Assembly (NCBI RefSeq): GCF_000442255.1
Contig: NZ_KE557273.1
Span: forward strand, 193,334-257,333
From: Salipiger mucosus DSM 16094
GTDB taxonomy: Bacteria > Pseudomonadota > Alphaproteobacteria > Rhodobacterales > Rhodobacteraceae
Direction of reading: 5' to 3'
DNA length: 64,000 nucleotides
Each line of letters opens with the position of its first letter. Positions within the stretch are counted from its first letter, which is position 1. The notes under the pieces are model-generated. The model ran no database searches. It was not told the origin of the DNA and saw only the letters and a program-made list of their open reading frames with translations. The position numbers were made by a program, and so were the translations under genes. This document shows positions 16,182 to 24,836 of this stretch, piece by piece.

Positions 16182-16775
16182 TCAGCCCAGCATCACCGCC
16201 GCCAGGGAGGCGACCAGCAGGCCCGCCATCACCCAGTTGAAGATCCGCAGGTTGCGCGGGCTTGCCAGCACCCGGCGCAGGCCGCGGCCCATGACCGTCC
16301 AGGTGGTGGTCGAGAGGACGGACATCGCGACGTAGGTGCCCGCGACCCAGAGGATCGCACCAAGGTCGCGGCCGGCGGCGTAGAGCGTGATCGCCCCCAG
16401 CGCCATGGACCAGGCCTTGGGGTTCACCCACTGGAAGGCGGCCGCCTGCAGGAAGGTGAGAGGGCGCCCGGCCGCGCCATCCTCGCCCGGGGCGGCGGCA
16501 TGGGCGATCTTCCAGGCCAGCCACAGCATGTAGACCACCGAAACGGCCGTCAGCACCTGCCGGGCCAGGGGCCAGGCCTCGAAGAGCTGCATCACGCCCA
16601 GGCCGACCATCACGACCATCGCCGGGAAGCCCAGGCCGATGCCCATCATGTGCGGGATGGAGCGGCGCAGGCCGAAGTTGGCGCCCGAGGCCATGAGCAT
16701 CAGGTTGTTCGGCCCCGGCGTGATGACCGAGACGAGGGCGAAGGCCGCCAGCGCGAGGAAGAGATCGGGTGTCAT
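16182..16775 (-). CDS. LysE-family amino acid exporter
   Basis: The 197-aa inner-membrane protein has the RhtB/LysE fold with six hydrophobic segments. The signature VSVITPGPNNLMLMASGANFG lies near residues 17-37, followed by FQWVNPKAWSMALGA in the second half. It exports amino acids or related compounds. The start at 16773-16775 (MTPDLFLA) is preferred to an ATG 23 codons upstream. It is divergent from an Lrp-type regulator only 72 bp away, the standard layout for an exporter under the control of its neighbour. Confidence 0.92.
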   Translation of the reverse strand: MTPDLFLALAAFALVSVITPGPNNLMLMASGANFGLRRSIPHMMGIGLGFPAMVVMVGLGVMQLFEAWPLARQVLTAVSVVYMLWLAWKIAHAAAPGEDGAAGRPLTFLQAAAFQWVNPKAWSMALGAITLYAAGRDLGAILWVAGTYVAMSVLSTTTWTVMGRGLRRVLASPRNLRIFNWVMAGLLVASLAAVMLG

Positions 16776-16808
16776 GGCGCAATATGACACCCATATCCGC
16801 GGCTCCGG

Positions 16809-16837
16809 ATTGCGTTTTGCTGCGTGGTATGCGCAAT
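16809..16837. promoter_or_regulatory. Candidate Lrp-type operator between lysE-like and lrp-like genes
   Basis: ATTGCG (16809-16814) and CGCAAT (16832-16837) form inverted half-sites with a 17-nt spacer. A further GCAAT copy lies just before the regulator start. The site covers both promoters. Confidence 0.45.
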
Positions 16838-16847
16838 TTCGCAATCA

Positions 16848-17300
16848 ATGAGCGACATGGATGATATTGACCGCAAGATATTGCGCGCTCTTTCGGGCGA
16901 CGGGCGGATGAGCAACCTCGCCTTGGCCGAGCGGGTGGGCCTCTCGCCCTCGGCCTGCCTGCGGCGGGTCGCGGCGCTGGAGCGGTCGGGCGTCATTCGC
17001 GGTTATCGCGCGGTGGTCAGCGGCGAGAAGACCGGCACCGGCTTTGTCGCCTACGTCACCGTGGGGCTGAACAGCCACACCAAGGCCGCGCAGGAACTCT
17101 TCGAGGCGGCCATGCGACGCGCCCCCGAGGTGCGCGAGTGCCACAACATCACCGGCAACGTCGAGTACCTGCTGCGGATCGAGGTCGCCGACCTGCGCGC
17201 CTACAAGGAGTTCCACACCGAGGTCTTGGGCACCTTGCCTCAGGTGAATGCGATCACCTCCTTCGTCGTGATGGGATCGCCCAAGGACGAGCGCGCCTGA
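16848..17300 (+). CDS. Lrp/AsnC-family regulator
   Basis: The 150-aa protein has an AsnC-type HTH (about 4-50, DDIDRKILRALSGDGRMSN then LAERVGLSPSACLRRVAALE) and a C-terminal RAM ligand-binding domain with VRECHNITGNVEYLLRIEVADL. These regulators sense amino acids. The ATG at 16848 was chosen; upstream in-frame starts lie inside the operator region. Control of the divergent LysE-type exporter is a well-supported inference. Confidence 0.93.
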   Translation: MSDMDDIDRKILRALSGDGRMSNLALAERVGLSPSACLRRVAALERSGVIRGYRAVVSGEKTGTGFVAYVTVGLNSHTKAAQELFEAAMRRAPEVRECHNITGNVEYLLRIEVADLRAYKEFHTEVLGTLPQVNAITSFVVMGSPKDERA

Positions 17301-17368
17301 CGTGACGGAACACCGCAACTGTTGTTTGCGTTTTGCCGTCAGTTTCCGACCTTGGGAAAGGCAGGGCG

Positions 17369-17569
17369 ATGCCCGACAAGCCAACCGAACGAGACAGTCA
17401 CGACGTGCGTGCCGGACCCGGCGACGCGGGAGCACAAGACCGGCCTGTGCACCGGCCCGAGACGCCGAGCGACCGGCAGCGCGGCAGGAGCGCGACCCGG
17501 CTTCTGGTCGGTCTCGTGATCGGCGGGTGCCTGGCGGCGCTGGTCTTCTACCTTGCTGCCTGGCTCTAG
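17369..17569 (+). CDS. Small single-pass membrane protein, unknown
   Basis: I do not recognise this 66-aa protein. The first 42 residues are polar and probably disordered. A single hydrophobic segment (about 44-65, LLVGLVIGGCLAALVFYLAAWL) closes the protein. GAAAGGCAGG precedes the ATG at a normal distance. It lies 68 bp downstream of the Lrp gene and 7 bp from the convergent exoD-like gene. It may be real, but short length limits certainty. Confidence 0.5.
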   Translation: MPDKPTERDSHDVRAGPGDAGAQDRPVHRPETPSDRQRGRSATRLLVGLVIGGCLAALVFYLAAWL

Positions 17570-17576
17570 TCGGCGG

Positions 17577-18179
17577 TCAGACCGCGCCGAGCGCGAAGAA
17601 GGGCAACATGGCGGCGCTCAGCACGGCAATGCTGCCGATCAGCGCGAACAGCCCGTCTCGCGCGAGCAGTGCGGTGGAAAAGAGCAGCACCGCCGCGCCC
17701 AGCACCGACGATGAAAAGGGGACCAGTTCGAGGAAGGGCATGGCGAGGCCGCAAAGCATGCAGAGCAGGTAGAGCCAGGCGCGCATCGGCGGCCGCACCA
17801 TGAAGCGCAGTCGGCTGCGGGTCTTGTTGTCCAGCCAGTCGGTGAACTTGCGCAGCTTGGTGACGGCAGCCCGGGCGCGGGCGCCGTCGATGCGGCGGTC
17901 CATGATGAAGGCCGGTAGCCATATGTGGCGGCGTGCCAGCAGGAGTTGCAGCGCGATGAAGGCGATCGTCAGGCCGCAGATCGAGGAGAACAGCGGAATG
18001 CCGGACAGCGGCGAGACCACCAGCAGCGCGGGGACCATCATCACGGGGAGGAACGAGGAATCGCCGAAGCTTTTCAGAAGGTCGCGCGGGGTCACCGTGT
18101 CGCCGTGCGCGGCTTCGTCCAAACGGTCAACGATTTCTCCGACCGGCCGTCGCGGGCCGTCCGATGCTGTGGTCGTCAT
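17577..18179 (-). CDS. exoD: ExoD-family exopolysaccharide synthesis protein
   Basis: The 200-aa membrane protein matches ExoD, first found as a rhizobial exopolysaccharide and alkaline-tolerance gene. It has the family segment GDTVTPRDLLKSFGDSSFLPVMMVPALL, then several membrane helices: near 55-95 and 140-195. The soluble linker holds MDRRIDGARARAAVTKLRK. The start at 18177-18179 is preferred to one 17 codons upstream. The biochemical role is unknown. No other polysaccharide genes adjoin it, although a phosphohexomutase lies 3.5 kb away. Confidence 0.88.
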   Translation of the reverse strand: MTTTASDGPRRPVGEIVDRLDEAAHGDTVTPRDLLKSFGDSSFLPVMMVPALLVVSPLSGIPLFSSICGLTIAFIALQLLLARRHIWLPAFIMDRRIDGARARAAVTKLRKFTDWLDNKTRSRLRFMVRPPMRAWLYLLCMLCGLAMPFLELVPFSSSVLGAAVLLFSTALLARDGLFALIGSIAVLSAAMLPFFALGAV

Positions 18180-18594
18180 GTGAGAGAGTGATCCCCGGCT
18201 CGTGGCTACTGCGGTCAACGCGCGGATCATAGCCCGGTTCCCTGGTCCTGGCGAGCCAATCGTGGTTCAGCCGAAACCCGCCAGAGCCGCCAGCCGGAGC
18301 AGCGCACAGACCATCCCCGTCGTGGTTTTCGCGGGCTCGTCCCACCCGGCGTCCTACCCAGAGTACGGCGATGCGTCCGGGTCGACGCCGAGCCGGCGCA
18401 GGGCGGGCCGGCCCACGCCGACAGTTCCGGATTATGGCGGCAATAGTCTGGGCAGGCATCGCCATGTTCCAAGTTGCGCACCTGCGGGGACCCGACCGCA
18501 TCCGAGATTGTTTCCGAAATTACGGCAGTCCCTTGAGCAGATGGAACTGGAGCGGACTTGAGGACAGCGCGAGTGAGTATGCATCAACCCTAAT
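18180..18594. other. Intergenic gap with no gene seen
   Basis: This 415-bp divergent gap separates the exoD-like and AI-2E-family genes. Short open frames on both strands have no ribosome-binding site and read as low-complexity Arg/Pro-rich shadows. It may contain promoters, but I saw no clear site. Confidence 0.5.
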
Positions 18595-19671
18595 ATGTCG
18601 GGAACGAATGGCGCCACCGGATGTTATCAAGCCATGGCAAGCCGTCCCCTTTCCGGCGATCCGATCGTGCGCGTCGCGATCGTTGTGATCGCATCCATCG
18701 CCCTGCTCGCCGGTCTTCGGCTCGCTGACGACATTTTCGCCCCCTTGGTGCTCTCCGTTGTCGTGGGCATCATCTTCGCCCCCGTTGCGGATCGGATGGA
18801 CCGGATCGGCATTCCGCGGCCGGTGGCCGTGCTGGTCCTGATGGTCCTGCTGTTCTTCGCCTTCGCGGCGCTGGCCTACCTGATCGAGCCCTACATCTCT
18901 CTCGCGATCGACCAGATCCCCTCGGTCCGCTACGAGATCCGCAAGCTGCTCTTCGAATACCGCGACCTGATCCGCGGCATCGACGAGGTGAACGAGCAGA
19001 TGTCCGAAGCGCTCGGCAACGGCGACTCCGAGGGCGATGGGGGCGCGGCCGCTATGCCGGGCATGACCGATGCGTTGTTCCTGGCACCCGCGATCCTGGC
19101 GCAGATCCTGATCTTCCTCGGCGGGCTGTTCTTCTTCCTGCTGACCCGCGACAACATCTACCGCTGGGCCTCGCGCAGGATCGGCTCGCGCGCCGACACC
19201 GCCGCCATCATGGAGCGGTTCTGCGATGCCGAGATCACGGTCTCGAGGTACTTCGCGACGATCTCGGTCATCAACGCCGGGCTCGGGTTCGCCGTGGGCG
19301 GCGTGCTGATGGCGGTGGGCGTGCCCGGTGCCGTGATCTGGGGGATCGGCGCCGCGCTGATGAACTTCATCCTCTACCTCGGTCCGGCGGCCATGGCCGG
19401 CGGCCTTCTGCTGACCGGCGTCGTGCACTACGACGGTCTCATGACCTTTGCGCCCCCGGCAATCTACCTTGCGATCAACATGACGGAGGCGCAGTTCGTC
19501 ACGCCCTCGCTCGTGGGGCGGCATGTCGATATCAATCCCTTCCTGCTCTTCGTTTCGCTGGTTTTCTGGCTCTGGCTCTGGGGGCCGCTGGGCGGCATCG
19601 TTGCCATTCCGGTGACGGTCGTGCTGCTCAAGATGTTCGACATCTTCAACGAGCACCCCACAGGCCCCTGA
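18595..19671 (+). CDS. AI-2E family transporter (PerM/YdgG-like)
   Basis: The 358-aa inner-membrane protein has the AI-2E transporter family layout: two early hydrophobic segments (about 26-60), a central soluble part (about 100-155), then several helices. The C-terminal family motif is visible as MNFILYLGPAAMAGGLLLTG and LVGRHVDINPFLLFVSLVFWLWLWGPLGG. Members export autoinducer 2 or act as Na+/H+ antiporters, and most are uncharacterised. The start is uncertain: the ATG at 18595 and the in-frame ATG at 18634 (MASRPLSGDP) both lack a clear ribosome-binding site. Confidence 0.88.
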   Translation: MSGTNGATGCYQAMASRPLSGDPIVRVAIVVIASIALLAGLRLADDIFAPLVLSVVVGIIFAPVADRMDRIGIPRPVAVLVLMVLLFFAFAALAYLIEPYISLAIDQIPSVRYEIRKLLFEYRDLIRGIDEVNEQMSEALGNGDSEGDGGAAAMPGMTDALFLAPAILAQILIFLGGLFFFLLTRDNIYRWASRRIGSRADTAAIMERFCDAEITVSRYFATISVINAGLGFAVGGVLMAVGVPGAVIWGIGAALMNFILYLGPAAMAGGLLLTGVVHYDGLMTFAPPAIYLAINMTEAQFVTPSLVGRHVDINPFLLFVSLVFWLWLWGPLGGIVAIPVTVVLLKMFDIFNEHPTGP

Positions 19672-19790
19672 GGTCCGGTCCAGAGCGGGATCGATATGGG
19701 CGGGCGGCTGTCTCGGCGGCGCCCGCCCTTTTCATGTCGTGAGCAGGAGGCATGTCGTGGACATCAGGCACCGTGCCGCGAACATGAAGA

Positions 19791-19816
19791 GGCCCCGCCC
19801 GGGGAGGGGCGGGGCC
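19791..19816. terminator. Hairpin between convergent membrane-protein genes
   Basis: GGCCCCGCCC (19791-19800) pairs perfectly with GGGCGGGGCC (19807-19816) over a 6-nt loop. It lies between the AI-2E-type gene (ends 19671) and the YihY gene (ends 19865). No U-tract is present, so it may act on both strands as a barrier. Confidence 0.55.
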
Positions 19817-19864
19817 GTACGTGCCAGACCGCACGAGGGAAGTCGGGACAGGTTTGCGGTCTAG

Positions 19865-20860
19865 TCAGGGACAGGACAGAACAGCGTCCTTGGCAACACA
19901 ACACGCCCGGGCGGCCGCGGTTCCTGCCGATTTCAGGTTTTTTTGCACGGTGCCCAACGGGGGCTCCTTGGCCGGGACCGGCTCGTCCGCGCGGGCGCGC
20001 GCGATGCGTTCGAGTTCGCCGTTGAACTGCGCGCCGAGCAGGGTCATCAGTGCGCTGACGTAGAACCACAGGAGCAGCGCCACCACTGCACCGAGGGAGC
20101 CGTAAACCTCGTTCAGGCGGTCGAAATTGCGCACGTAGGTTGCCAGCGCGAAGGAGCCGGCCGACCAGCACAGGACCGCCATCACCGCACCCGGCGTGAA
20201 CCAGCGCATGCGCTGGCGCCGACGGTTCGGCCCGTAGCGATAGACCAGCGCCGTCGCGAAAAACACGATGCACAGCAGCACGACCCACTTGATCGCCTCG
20301 ACGGCGAGCTCGACCTCGCCGGGCAGTCCGAGGAAGGCCAGCGCGGCCGGCACGATCACGACGGCGGCGAAGGCCACGAGTGCCACGACGATGAGCATGG
20401 CGGTCAGCGCGTAGGCCACCGCGACGCGCAGGAAGACGTTGGGCCGGTGCGGCCGGTCGTGCACCGCGTTCAGTCCGCGGATCAGCGCCGCGACCGAGAT
20501 CCGCGCGGTCCAGATCGCCAGCACGATCGAGAAGACCGAGGCCCATTGCAGAGTCGAGCGATTGGTGCTGACGAGCTTGGTCACCTGGTCCGAGATGAGC
20601 GACCAGGCCCCTTCCGGCACCAGGTCGCGCACCAGGTCCATCTGTTCCGAGATCACTGCAGGATCGGCCCAGTAGCCCCAGATCGCGATGACCGCGCTCA
20701 TCGCGGGGAAAAGCGACAGGAAGGCGTAATAGGCCACCCCGGCCGCGGCGAGTCCGAGGTTGCGTTCGTCCATTCGGATCCAGGTGCGCCAGGCGGCGCG
20801 CACCCACTCTCGGGCGCCCAGGTCGCGCGTGCGCATCTTGGCCGGTGCGGCGTCGCTCAT
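19865..20860 (-). CDS. YihY/BrkB family inner-membrane protein
   Basis: The 331-aa protein has the YihY family pattern: DERNLGLAAAGVAYYAFLSLFPAMSAV near residues 31-57, then ISVAALIRGLNAVHD, several membrane helices, and the C-terminal NEVYGSLGAVVALLLWFYVSALMTLLGAQFNGELER. The family was once called ribonuclease BN, which is wrong. Function is still unclear; lipid or osmolyte transport has been proposed. The start at 20858-20860 is the first ATG. Confidence 0.92.
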   Translation of the reverse strand: MSDAAPAKMRTRDLGAREWVRAAWRTWIRMDERNLGLAAAGVAYYAFLSLFPAMSAVIAIWGYWADPAVISEQMDLVRDLVPEGAWSLISDQVTKLVSTNRSTLQWASVFSIVLAIWTARISVAALIRGLNAVHDRPHRPNVFLRVAVAYALTAMLIVVALVAFAAVVIVPAALAFLGLPGEVELAVEAIKWVVLLCIVFFATALVYRYGPNRRRQRMRWFTPGAVMAVLCWSAGSFALATYVRNFDRLNEVYGSLGAVVALLLWFYVSALMTLLGAQFNGELERIARARADEPVPAKEPPLGTVQKNLKSAGTAAARACCVAKDAVLSCP

Positions 20861-21043
20861 GGTCCGGATCTCCCTGCCGTTTCATCGCCCGGTGGCGGGC
20901 TCTCTCACGACTATGTGAGGCTCTCTCGCCCCGGGGCAAGCGCTGCGCGCTCCGCGAGGGCGCGCCTTAACCGGCTCTTCAGCCGGGCCTGTTTCCTATG
21001 GCGTCAGTAATGTTCCGATTCTGTTCCAGTTATAGGGGCCGCC

Positions 21044-21499
21044 ATGCGTCTTGCCGGTTGTCTTGTCCTCCTGTCCATTGCCCTGCTTTCCGTGCCGACA
21101 GCGCAGGCCGCTACGCCGGCCCGCGAGCGATGGGCGCCCTTCGTCGTCGGCGACGATCCCGGCGGGCGGCTCAGGCCGCGTCTCGAGCTGGTCGCGCGGT
21201 TGCGGGCCTCCGGGCGGCGGGTCGAGATCCGGGGGCGATACTGTCATTCGGCCTGCACCGTGTACCTCGGCGCCCGCAATGTCTGCGTCAGCCCGCGCAC
21301 GCGCTTCGGTTTTCATGGGCCCTACTACCGCTCGGGACCGATCGTTCATCACCGCTTCGACCATTGGTCTCGGGCGATGGCGGCCCACTATCCGGCGCCG
21401 CTGCGCCGGTGGTTCATGCGCTACGCACGTTTCCTGACGGACGACCAGGCGATCCTGAGTGGCGCGGAGCTGATCAGGATGGGGGTTCCGCGCTGCTGA
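21044..21499 (+). CDS. Secreted protein with ClpP-like CxSAC motif
   Basis: The 151-aa protein has a signal peptide (about 1-22, ending AQA). The mature part follows a pattern known from alphaproteobacterial secreted ClpP-like proteins: a glycine-rich GDDPGGRL, a helix LELVARLRASGRRVEIRG, then YCHSACTVYLGARNVCVSP and FGFHGPYY. In ClpP and crotonase folds a serine in the equivalent position is the nucleophile, here Ser69 in HSAC. The His of FGFHGP could be its partner. Catalysis is inferred. It lies between the YihY gene (divergent) and the phosphohexomutase gene. Confidence 0.65.
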   Translation: MRLAGCLVLLSIALLSVPTAQAATPARERWAPFVVGDDPGGRLRPRLELVARLRASGRRVEIRGRYCHSACTVYLGARNVCVSPRTRFGFHGPYYRSGPIVHHRFDHWSRAMAAHYPAPLRRWFMRYARFLTDDQAILSGAELIRMGVPRC

Positions 21500-21613
21500 G
21501 GCCAGCCGTTCGTTCGGTTTGCGGTGTCATCGCTTGCGCACCCGCTGTAGAAGGCGTTCAGGGCCGCCCTGCGGCCGGACAACTGCGCGTTTTCGCAAGG
21601 GATTCTGATCGAC

Positions 21614-22996
21614 ATGGCACCGAAATTCGGAACGAGCGGCCTGCGCGGCCTTGTGACCGAACTGAAGCCCGAGCTGGTGGCGGACCACGTCCGCGCCTTC
21701 GCCGCGGCCTGCGACACCGGCGGCACGGTCTGCGTCGGGCGCGACCTGCGCCCCTCGTCGCCGCGCATCGCGGACGACGTGATCCAGGCCGCGGCGGGCA
21801 TGGGGCTGCGCGTCATCGACTGCGGCGAGGTGCCGACGCCGGCGCTGGCGCTGGCGGCGCGCCGGCACGGGGCCGGCGCGGTGATGGTGACCGGAAGCCA
21901 CATTCCCGCCGACCGCAACGGGCTCAAGTTCTATTCCGCCCGGGGCGAGATCACCAAGGCCGACGAACAGGCGATCACCGCCGCGCTGGGCACGGCGCCC
22001 GCAACGGATACCGGCCCCGCGCCGGAAGCGGATGTCGAGGTCGGCGCGCGGTTCGTCGAGCGTTATGTCTCGGCCTGTGGCGCGGGCGCGCTGGCGGGGC
22101 GGCGCATCGGGCTCTACACCCATTCCGCCGTGGGCCGCGACCTCATGGCGCAGGTCTTTTCCGGCCTGGGCGCCGAGGTGATCGAGCTGGGCCGGTCCGA
22201 GACCTTCATTCCCGTCGACACCGAGGCGGTCGACCCGGAGGTGCGCGTGCAGATCGCGAACTGGGTGGCCGAGCATCGGCTCGACGCGCTGGTCTCGACC
22301 GACGGCGACTCCGACCGCCCGCTGCTTGCCGACGAGCAGGGGCGCATCGTGCCGGGCGACATCCTGGGGCAGATCACCGCGCAGGCACTGGGCGCGGACA
22401 CGGTGGTGACGCCGATCTCCTCGAACAGCGGCGTGACCGAAAAGGGCTTTGGCGCGGTGCGTCGCACGCAGATCGGCTCGCCCTTCGTGATCGCGGGCAT
22501 GGACGAGGCGGGCGGCAAGGTCGTGGGCTACGAGGCCAACGGCGGTTTCCTTCTGGGCTTTGCCGCGCAGGGGCCCATCGGTTCCTTCGAGCCGCTGCCG
22601 ACGCGCGACTGCGTGCTGCCGCTGGTGATGACGTTGATCGCGGCGCAGGGCGGGCCGGTCTCGGCCCGCATCGCGCAGGAGCCACCGGTCGTGACCGTGG
22701 CCGACCGCCTGCAGGAGGTCCCGCAGGAGCGGTCGCGCCCCGTCGTGGCCGCGCTGGCCGAGGACGCAGCGGCCCGCGCCGACTTCCTCGGCGCGCTGGG
22801 AGGCACGGAGTCCGGCGTCGACCTGACCGACGGGGTGCGCATGACCATGACCGACGGCCGTGTCGTGCACGTCCGCCCCTCGGGCAACGCGCCCGAGCTG
22901 CGGCTCTACGTCGAGGCACCGGACGCCGAGGGCGCGTCGGCCCTGCTCGAGGCGGGCCTGGCCCGGCTGCGCAGTGCCGTTGCGGCACCCGCCTGA
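21614..22996 (+). CDS. Phosphomannomutase/phosphoglucomutase
   Basis: The 460-aa protein is an alpha-D-phosphohexomutase that interconverts hexose 1- and 6-phosphates for surface polysaccharide precursors. All four active-site parts are present: phosphoserine loop VTGSHIPADRNGLKFY (Ser95), metal-binding loop D230-G-D-S-D-R, sugar-binding GYEANGGF near 313, and the phosphate-binding RPSGNAPELRLY near 420. The usual loop is TASHNP; here it reads TGSHIP, a common variant. Phosphomannomutase versus glucomutase cannot be decided from sequence alone. A lipid kinase and a phosphoesterase follow on the same strand. Confidence 0.9.
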   Translation: MAPKFGTSGLRGLVTELKPELVADHVRAFAAACDTGGTVCVGRDLRPSSPRIADDVIQAAAGMGLRVIDCGEVPTPALALAARRHGAGAVMVTGSHIPADRNGLKFYSARGEITKADEQAITAALGTAPATDTGPAPEADVEVGARFVERYVSACGAGALAGRRIGLYTHSAVGRDLMAQVFSGLGAEVIELGRSETFIPVDTEAVDPEVRVQIANWVAEHRLDALVSTDGDSDRPLLADEQGRIVPGDILGQITAQALGADTVVTPISSNSGVTEKGFGAVRRTQIGSPFVIAGMDEAGGKVVGYEANGGFLLGFAAQGPIGSFEPLPTRDCVLPLVMTLIAAQGGPVSARIAQEPPVVTVADRLQEVPQERSRPVVAALAEDAAARADFLGALGGTESGVDLTDGVRMTMTDGRVVHVRPSGNAPELRLYVEAPDAEGASALLEAGLARLRSAVAAPA

Positions 22997-23063
22997 GCTG
23001 CAGCGCAGCGGAACCGGCTGACGGCAGGGGCGTTGATCCGCGGAACAGCCAGGAGCCGCGCCC

Positions 23064-23984
23064 GTGTCGTCAGACCAGAACGTCTGCGTGATTCTCAACG
23101 AGAAGTCCGGAGACCATCCAGAAGGCACCTCGCGCCGGGCCCGGCTCGAGACGCTGCTGTCGGAGAACGGGCTGCAGGCCCACATCCTGACGCCCCAACC
23201 CGGCCGCGCACTGGGCGAAACGGCGCGCCGGGCGCTGGATCGCGGCTGCAAGATGCTGGTCGCGGCGGGAGGCGACGGCACGATCTGCGCCGTGGCCGAG
23301 GCTTGTCACGCCGCCGACGCGCCCATGGGCGTGATCCCGCAGGGCACCTTCAACTACTTCGCGCGGGGCCTTGGTATCCCCGAGGACATGGCCGGCGCCG
23401 TCCGGGTGCTCGCGACCGGGCAAAAGCGCGGGGTCCGGCTGGGCGAGGTCAACGGCGAGGTCTTTCTCAACAACGCGAGCCTCGGGCTCTACCCGCTGAT
23501 CCTCAACAAGCGCGAGGGCGTCTACAACCGCTGGGGACGCTCGCGCATCGCGGCTTACTGGTCGGTCGTGCTGACGCTCTCGGGCTTCCGCCGCCCGATG
23601 AAACTGCGCATCAACCGCGACGGCGAGGAGACGCGCCTGCGCACGCCGCTGGCCTTCGTGGCGAACAGCGCTTTCCAACTCGAGCAGTTCAACCTCGACG
23701 GCGCCGACGAGGTGCGCGCGGGACGGTTCGCGATGCTGACGTCGCGCGCGGACACGCGCGGCGCGCTGGCTCGCCACGCGCTGCGGCTGGCCAACGGCTG
23801 GGCCGCGCGCGGCGAGGACTTCGACCTGATGACGGGCGAGGACATTCTGGTGGACACAGGGCGCAAGCGGGCGCTGGTGGCGCGCGACGGCGAAAAGAGC
23901 CTGATGCGCGCGCCCGTGCGCTTTCGCCTGCGCGAACGCCCGCTGCAGGTCGTGGTGCCCGGGGACGATACGGAGGACGGATGA
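23064..23984 (+). CDS. Diacylglycerol/lipid kinase family protein
   Basis: The 306-aa protein matches the DAGK catalytic family: N-x-x-x-G near residue 12 (ILNEKSGDHPEG), the nucleotide-binding AAGGDGTICAVAEA (G69-T73), and IPQGTFNYFARGLG near 92. The C-terminal beta-sandwich domain follows with FLNNASLGLYP. Members phosphorylate diacylglycerol, sphingosine-like or other lipids. Start is a GTG at 23064, preceded by CCAGGAG. The last codons overlap the ATG of the phosphoesterase gene (ATGA), so the two are coupled. Confidence 0.88.
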   Translation: MSSDQNVCVILNEKSGDHPEGTSRRARLETLLSENGLQAHILTPQPGRALGETARRALDRGCKMLVAAGGDGTICAVAEACHAADAPMGVIPQGTFNYFARGLGIPEDMAGAVRVLATGQKRGVRLGEVNGEVFLNNASLGLYPLILNKREGVYNRWGRSRIAAYWSVVLTLSGFRRPMKLRINRDGEETRLRTPLAFVANSAFQLEQFNLDGADEVRAGRFAMLTSRADTRGALARHALRLANGWAARGEDFDLMTGEDILVDTGRKRALVARDGEKSLMRAPVRFRLRERPLQVVVPGDDTEDG

Positions 23985-24799
23985 AACGGGTCGCGCATGT
24001 CTCGGATCTGCACTTTGGCCGGACCGACCACGCGTTGCGTCATGCCCTGATCGAGGCGGTGAACGCCGCGAAGCCCGACCTCGTCGCGGTGACCGGCGAT
24101 TTCACCCAGCGCGCACGGCGACGGCAGTACAGCGCGGCGCGAGCCTTTCTCGAGCGGATCGAGGCGCCCTGGATGGCGGTGCCGGGCAACCACGATATCT
24201 CGCTGGACAACCTGTGGCAGCGCTTCTTTCGCCCCTGGAGGCGGTATCGCGAATTCATCTGCGACGACCTGTGCCCGGTGCACGTGCAGGACGGGCTGGT
24301 GGTCGTCGGGCTGAACACCGTCAACCGCTTCCGCTGGCAGTCGGGCCGCGTGCGCTGGCTGCAGATGCGCACCGTCTCGCGGGTCTTTTCCGAGCACGAG
24401 GGCATCAAGGTCGTGCTGGCGCATCACCCCTTCGAGCAGGACGCCGACATCAAGAAGACGCTGATGCGCGACGCCGAACGCGCGATGGAGCGGCTGTCGG
24501 ATTGCGGCGCGGACCTCGTGCTGTCCGGGCACCTGCACCGCTGGCGCACCGAGCCCTTCCTGTCGGCCAAGCACGGCGCGCAGGTGCTGCAGGTTCACGT
24601 GGGCACGGGGCTGTCGACGCGGCTGCGTGGGCAGGACAACGACTTCGCCCTGCTCGATCTGGACGCGGACACGGCGGACGTCACGCGCATGGTCGCGCGG
24701 CAGGGGCGCTTCGTACCCGAGGGCACGCGGCATTTCCGGGTGCGTGATGGCGGATGGGTCGAGGCGACCGGCGGTCCGGTCGGGGCCCCGGAGGGCTGA
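23981..24799 (+). CDS. Calcineurin-like metallophosphoesterase
   Basis: The 272-aa protein shows the five metal-binding motifs in order: SDLHFGR (8-14), VTGDFTQR (about 38), VPGNHD (about 68), LAHHPFEQ (about 146) and SGHLHRW (about 182). It hydrolyses phosphomonoesters or phosphodiesters such as nucleotides, cAMP or lipid-linked groups. The start at 23981 overlaps the lipid kinase stop. Opposite chemistry (kinase and phosphatase) in one operon suggests both work on the same lipid head group, which is inference. No signal peptide is present. Confidence 0.88.
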   Translation: MKRVAHVSDLHFGRTDHALRHALIEAVNAAKPDLVAVTGDFTQRARRRQYSAARAFLERIEAPWMAVPGNHDISLDNLWQRFFRPWRRYREFICDDLCPVHVQDGLVVVGLNTVNRFRWQSGRVRWLQMRTVSRVFSEHEGIKVVLAHHPFEQDADIKKTLMRDAERAMERLSDCGADLVLSGHLHRWRTEPFLSAKHGAQVLQVHVGTGLSTRLRGQDNDFALLDLDADTADVTRMVARQGRFVPEGTRHFRVRDGGWVEATGGPVGAPEG

Positions 24800-24836
24800 G
24801 CCGGGTCCCGGGGGGCAGGCCCGGAACCCTAAGCGA

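Noticed and set aside
18180..18594. Short open frames in the gap between the exoD-like and AI-2E-type genes
   Set aside because: None has a credible start context or recognisable sequence, and they overlap one another on both strands.
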